Shown: positions 50,756 to 53,097 of the stretch, one piece after another | Position numbering within the stretch: position 1 is the stretch's first letter | Layout of the letters: each line of letters opens with the position of its first letter | DNA from: DASPRG01 sp963796125 | GTDB lineage: Bacteria > Nitrospirota > Thermodesulfovibrionia > Thermodesulfovibrionales > SM23-35 | Reading direction: 5' to 3' | DNA length: 53,097 nt | Assembly: GCA_963796125.1 (NCBI GenBank) | Contig: CAWCKM010000044.1 | Coordinates: 1-53,097, forward strand | Made by a program: the position numbers and the translations under genes | The notes under the pieces: model-generated | Database searches by the model: none | What the model was told of the DNA's origin: nothing | Seen by the model: only the letters and a program-made list of their open reading frames with translations

Positions 50756-52815
50756 TCATTTCTTCGAAAGGGATACGTCTTCCTTTAACAGCCGAAGACC
50801 TTCAGGTATATATTTCAGAAAATATTTTTTGCCTTTTATTTTGCTCAGAAAGCCATAGGCGCCAAGGGCCTGCATGTGTCGCTGGAGGCGGCAGGGGGAT
50901 ATGGTTTCCCTGAATTCTTTCTCATTGAAAAATCCCCCCTTACCCCCCTTTGCTAAAGGGGGGATTGGAAGGATGATTAGTTTCGTGGTATTTTATTGGT
51001 CAGTAAGTAATTCAATCATTTTTCCAATGTAATACTCCAAAAGTCGTTCTCTCAAATCATCCTCAAGACGATAATAAGGGTCCCAGAGCAGTGATACAAC
51101 ATCATATGCAGGAGGCCCTATTCTTGCTCCCTGGTAATCAACAACTCGTGGTATCCCGCCTTTGGTAATCATGATGTTCTGTGATTGAAAATCCCTGTGA
51201 ACTACAGTCTTGGGAAAAGAGTCTACCTTTGAGGCTAACCTGTGAAACTCATCATGAAGGGCTGATGGATTTTTTACCCTGATATCCATAATGCCTTCTA
51301 CAAATCTCTCGATAAAGTAAGACGTCTCCCAGCGAAGATGTTCATAATCAAAAATCCTGTTTTGAAGCAGAGGGCATTCTGTTATATGTTCTGTCACTAC
51401 TGTATGCATCAAAATCAATATATCAATAATCCTTTTATACACTTCTTCGATCTCTTCTTTTTCACGCGGGCATTTCAGATAGCTATATAAAGACAGGTCT
51501 CCTAAATCTTCAAACGTTGCGCTCATTTTTTCTCTTTCTGCATGGAGCAGTTTTGGCACAGGGATAGAGTATTTTTGAAAAAACCGTGTGTATTCTATGT
51601 GTCTCTGAAAATCAGGATCACTCGTGGAGCATTGCATCAGTACTTCTGTGTTCCCATTTCTTTTTATCCTGTAGTACTTGTCTGTCAGAACCACCTGTGC
51701 CAATGAGCAGGGCATCTGTTTCGTCATTTAAACCAAACATCTCAGATTCACTTAGGTCAATTTTGAATCCCGGGCCAAGTATGCAATTTTCAATTAAAAA
51801 TCCCCCCTTACCCCCCTTTGCTAAAGGGGGGGATGGGGAAGCCTTTGATAAAAGCGGGATAGGGGGTTTATCTATATAATTTTTGATTTCAATTTTGCTT
51901 CCGGGAAGCAAAATACAATTCCTGAGGGAAACTCCTTCATCAAGGGAAACTCCTTCTTCGACTATCACATATCCATCCATGTCAACTTGTTTGCATGTCT
52001 TTATAGACGGATGGACATAGATATACTCACCATTCTTTCTAAGTTCATTGATGACCGTCGAAGCATAAGAGGCAGGGGTTCCGATATCACTCCAGTAAGC
52101 AACCGCTGACATCATAAGTTCCAACCTTATATCCTGACTCGATGGCTTTCAGCCATGCATCAACAACGCTTGAAAATCCTGAAGGCAGGAATCTGAGGAA
52201 ATCCGGCGAATAGACTGCGATACCTGTGAAAGCCAGATATCTAAATGTTGCAGTTCCCCCTCTCCCTTGCCCTCTCCCACCGGGGGAGAGGGAAGAATTT
52301 TCCTTATTTGCCCTCCCCATTGATGGGGGAGGGGTAGGGTGGGGGTGACCCGTTCCAATTCTCCTGAAAAAACCCCTCTCATCAATTTCAAGTTTGTTGA
52401 ACTCAGGATAGTCATGCACAGCAAGGGTTACCAGATTATCAGAAGAAAAATGAAATTCAAGTAACTTTCCTAAATCAATGTCTGAAACGATATCAGAATT
52501 ATGTACAAGAAAGGTACCGGCATTTAAAAAAGCCTCTGCATTTTTCAGGGCTCCGCCAGTGCCCAGTATGGGGTCTTCAGGAAAGAGTTCAACCTGTTCA
52601 TTGAAAGCGGACTGACTGATCCAGTTTCCGATAGTGTCCTTTTTATGATGAAGGTTTATCCCGATTTTATAGGCCGGCAAAGTGGATACCTTTTCAAGAA
52701 CAGACTGCAGGATTGGTTTCCCCAGGATAGGCAAAAGAGGTTTCGGAATGTGATCTGTAATAGGCCGCAGTCTTTCACCGAGACCGGCAGCTAAGATAAA
52801 TACGGAGGGTTTCAT
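50756..52815 (-). CDS. Sugar nucleotidyltransferase-kinase fusion (MurU-AmgK-like), invaded by palindromic repeats
   Basis: N-terminal nucleotidyltransferase: LAAGLGERLRPITDHIPKPL, ILGTGGALKNA, VHNSDIVSDIDL. A linker has two NCILxPGxKI hexapeptide-like units. The C-terminal phosphotransferase has HRDFQSQN and DYQGARIGPPAYD, then after a TAA at 50993-50995 LQRHMQALGAYGFLSKIKGK and KYFLKYIPEGL to 50756. Frameshifts lie near 52105 and 51700 (GTGGSDRQ to YYRIKRNG). Three C/G-rich palindromes lie inside the reading frame. The architecture matches a cell-wall sugar recycling fusion (anomeric kinase plus uridylyltransferase). Substrate unproven. Confidence 0.78.
50928..50965. repeat. C/G-rich palindrome near the 3' end of the kinase gene
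   Basis: TTACCCCCCTTTGCTAAAGG with flanking G and C runs; about 33 bp identical to the left part of 51795-51836. It reads in frame as PPLAKGGKGGFF between the TAA at 50993 and the kinase C-terminus. Confidence 0.8.
51795..51870. repeat. C/G-rich double palindrome inside the fusion linker
   Basis: Left hairpin identical to the copy at 50928, right hairpin GATAAAAGCGGGATAGGGGG. It reads in frame as KPPIPLLSKASPSPPLAKGG and lies between two NCILxPGxKI units. Confidence 0.8.
52255..52350. repeat. C/G-rich double palindrome inside the nucleotidyltransferase domain
   Basis: TTCCCCCTCTCCCTTGCCCT... with GGGGGAGAGGG, and CCCTCCCCATTGATGGGGGA. Reads in frame as PHPTPPPSMGRA and SLSPGGRGQGRGG and interrupts the catalytic domain without stopping translation. 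Related to 9553-9592. Confidence 0.8.
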
Positions 52816-52850
52816 TTAATTCGTGTCTAATAGGCAGGACATGGCATCTT

Positions 52851-52895
52851 CGCTCATTCTCGGTCGAATCGACCTCCGAGGTTTTTGCCTCTTTA
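52851..52895 (+). repeat. Structured dispersed repeat, family R1, copy d
   Basis: CTCGGTCGAATCGACCTCCGAG core preceded by CGCTCATT and followed by GTTTTTGCCTCTTTATA. Same strand and order as copies a-c; the core matches copy c and the downstream part matches copy b. Confidence 0.8.
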
Positions 52896-52901
52896 TATTC
52901 A

Positions 52902-53097
52902 TAGCGAACACTGTTCCAATGGTTGTCATTATCCGGCTTGACCGGATAATCCAGGGTTTCCCGTGTAAACGGGAATCCAGTTCATTAATGGTTCCCCGCT
53001 TTCGCGGGGACAACTGGATTGCCCAATCAAGTTGGGCAATGACAGAACCAAAAGATATTAAATAACTTTTAAAATGTTGGATAATTAATAGCATACA
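52902..53097. repeat. Composite dispersed repeat, second copy (truncated by window end)
   Basis: Reverse complement of 40402-40730 without its 190-bp insert. Between GGGCAATCCAG and CTGGATTATCC it carries an extra hairpin-rich insert of about 55 bp (GTCCCCGCGAAAGCGGGGA and TTCCCGTTTACACGGGAA) absent from the 40.4-kb copy. Confidence 0.8.

Noticed and set aside
51795..51870. Short CRISPR array or terminator inside the kinase linker
   Set aside because: No regularly spaced identical repeats with unique spacers; the palindromes are translated in frame and recur elsewhere.

Overview
The window is about 53 kb of bacterial DNA of moderate GC. It looks like an anaerobe that runs the reductive acetyl-CoA (Wood-Ljungdahl) pathway with flavin-based electron bifurcation. 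An uncultured Nitrospirota-like or deltaproteobacterial lineage is my best guess. It rests on gene content only (acsABCDE, HdrA/MvhD selenoproteins, NrpR, AOR, AmmeMemoRadiSam genes, cold-shock protein, ScpA) and is not a phylogenetic result.

Layout. 1-9.5 kb is mixed housekeeping: a spermidine-synthase-like membrane protein, a radical SAM / Memo-AMMECR1 pair, cspA, alanine dehydrogenase, a DUF218 protein, scpA and a decayed toxin-antitoxin pair. 10.2-10.9 kb holds an apparently intact PIN/AbrB toxin-antitoxin pair with a likely operator. 11-26.9 kb, all on the minus strand and read right to left, is acsE-acsD-acsC-acsB-acsA followed by nuoE-like, two tandem nuoF-like genes each fused to a C-terminal CBS pair, an Fe-S protein and a nuoG-like gene. 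I read this as carbonyl-branch enzymes plus a NAD(P)H/ferredoxin module. A divergent regulator (degenerate KaiC-like ATPase + XRE HTH + cupin) starts about 370 bp from acsE. 28.8-40.6 kb (plus strand) is a second redox cluster: glutamate-synthase-like FMN protein, ferredoxin, tungsten-type aldehyde oxidoreductase, Fe-S protein, very long HdrA, MvhD, HdrC, NuoE, NuoF and a HoxU/NuoG-like subunit. HdrA and MvhD each have an in-frame TGA exactly where the family has Cys, each followed by a hairpin with a GGUC loop, so both are probably selenoproteins. The gene set resembles the Bam-type megacomplex (AOR + Hdr + MvhD + NuoEFG), but no HdrB is present and the AOR looks like a classical AOR rather than a benzoyl-CoA reductase. 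40.8-43.1 kb carries an NrpR-type regulator and an aminotransferase. 43.1-46.7 kb is decayed accessory DNA. hemB follows, then a broken methyltransferase-nuclease with a RadC N-terminal-domain protein, and a sugar nucleotidyltransferase-kinase fusion invaded by palindromic repeats.

Two cross-cutting observations. First, many genes, including ones expected to be essential, are broken by single-base shifts, often in short homopolymers, while substitutional stops are nearly absent apart from the two TGA codons in HdrA and MvhD. Most of the breaks therefore look like consensus indels, not true pseudogenes, and I annotate each such gene as one unit. Second, the spacers are rich in dispersed structured repeats: a stem-loop family with compensatory changes (four copies), a GTCATTC palindrome family (three copies), a nested composite element (two copies) and C/G-rich palindromes that also sit inside coding sequence.
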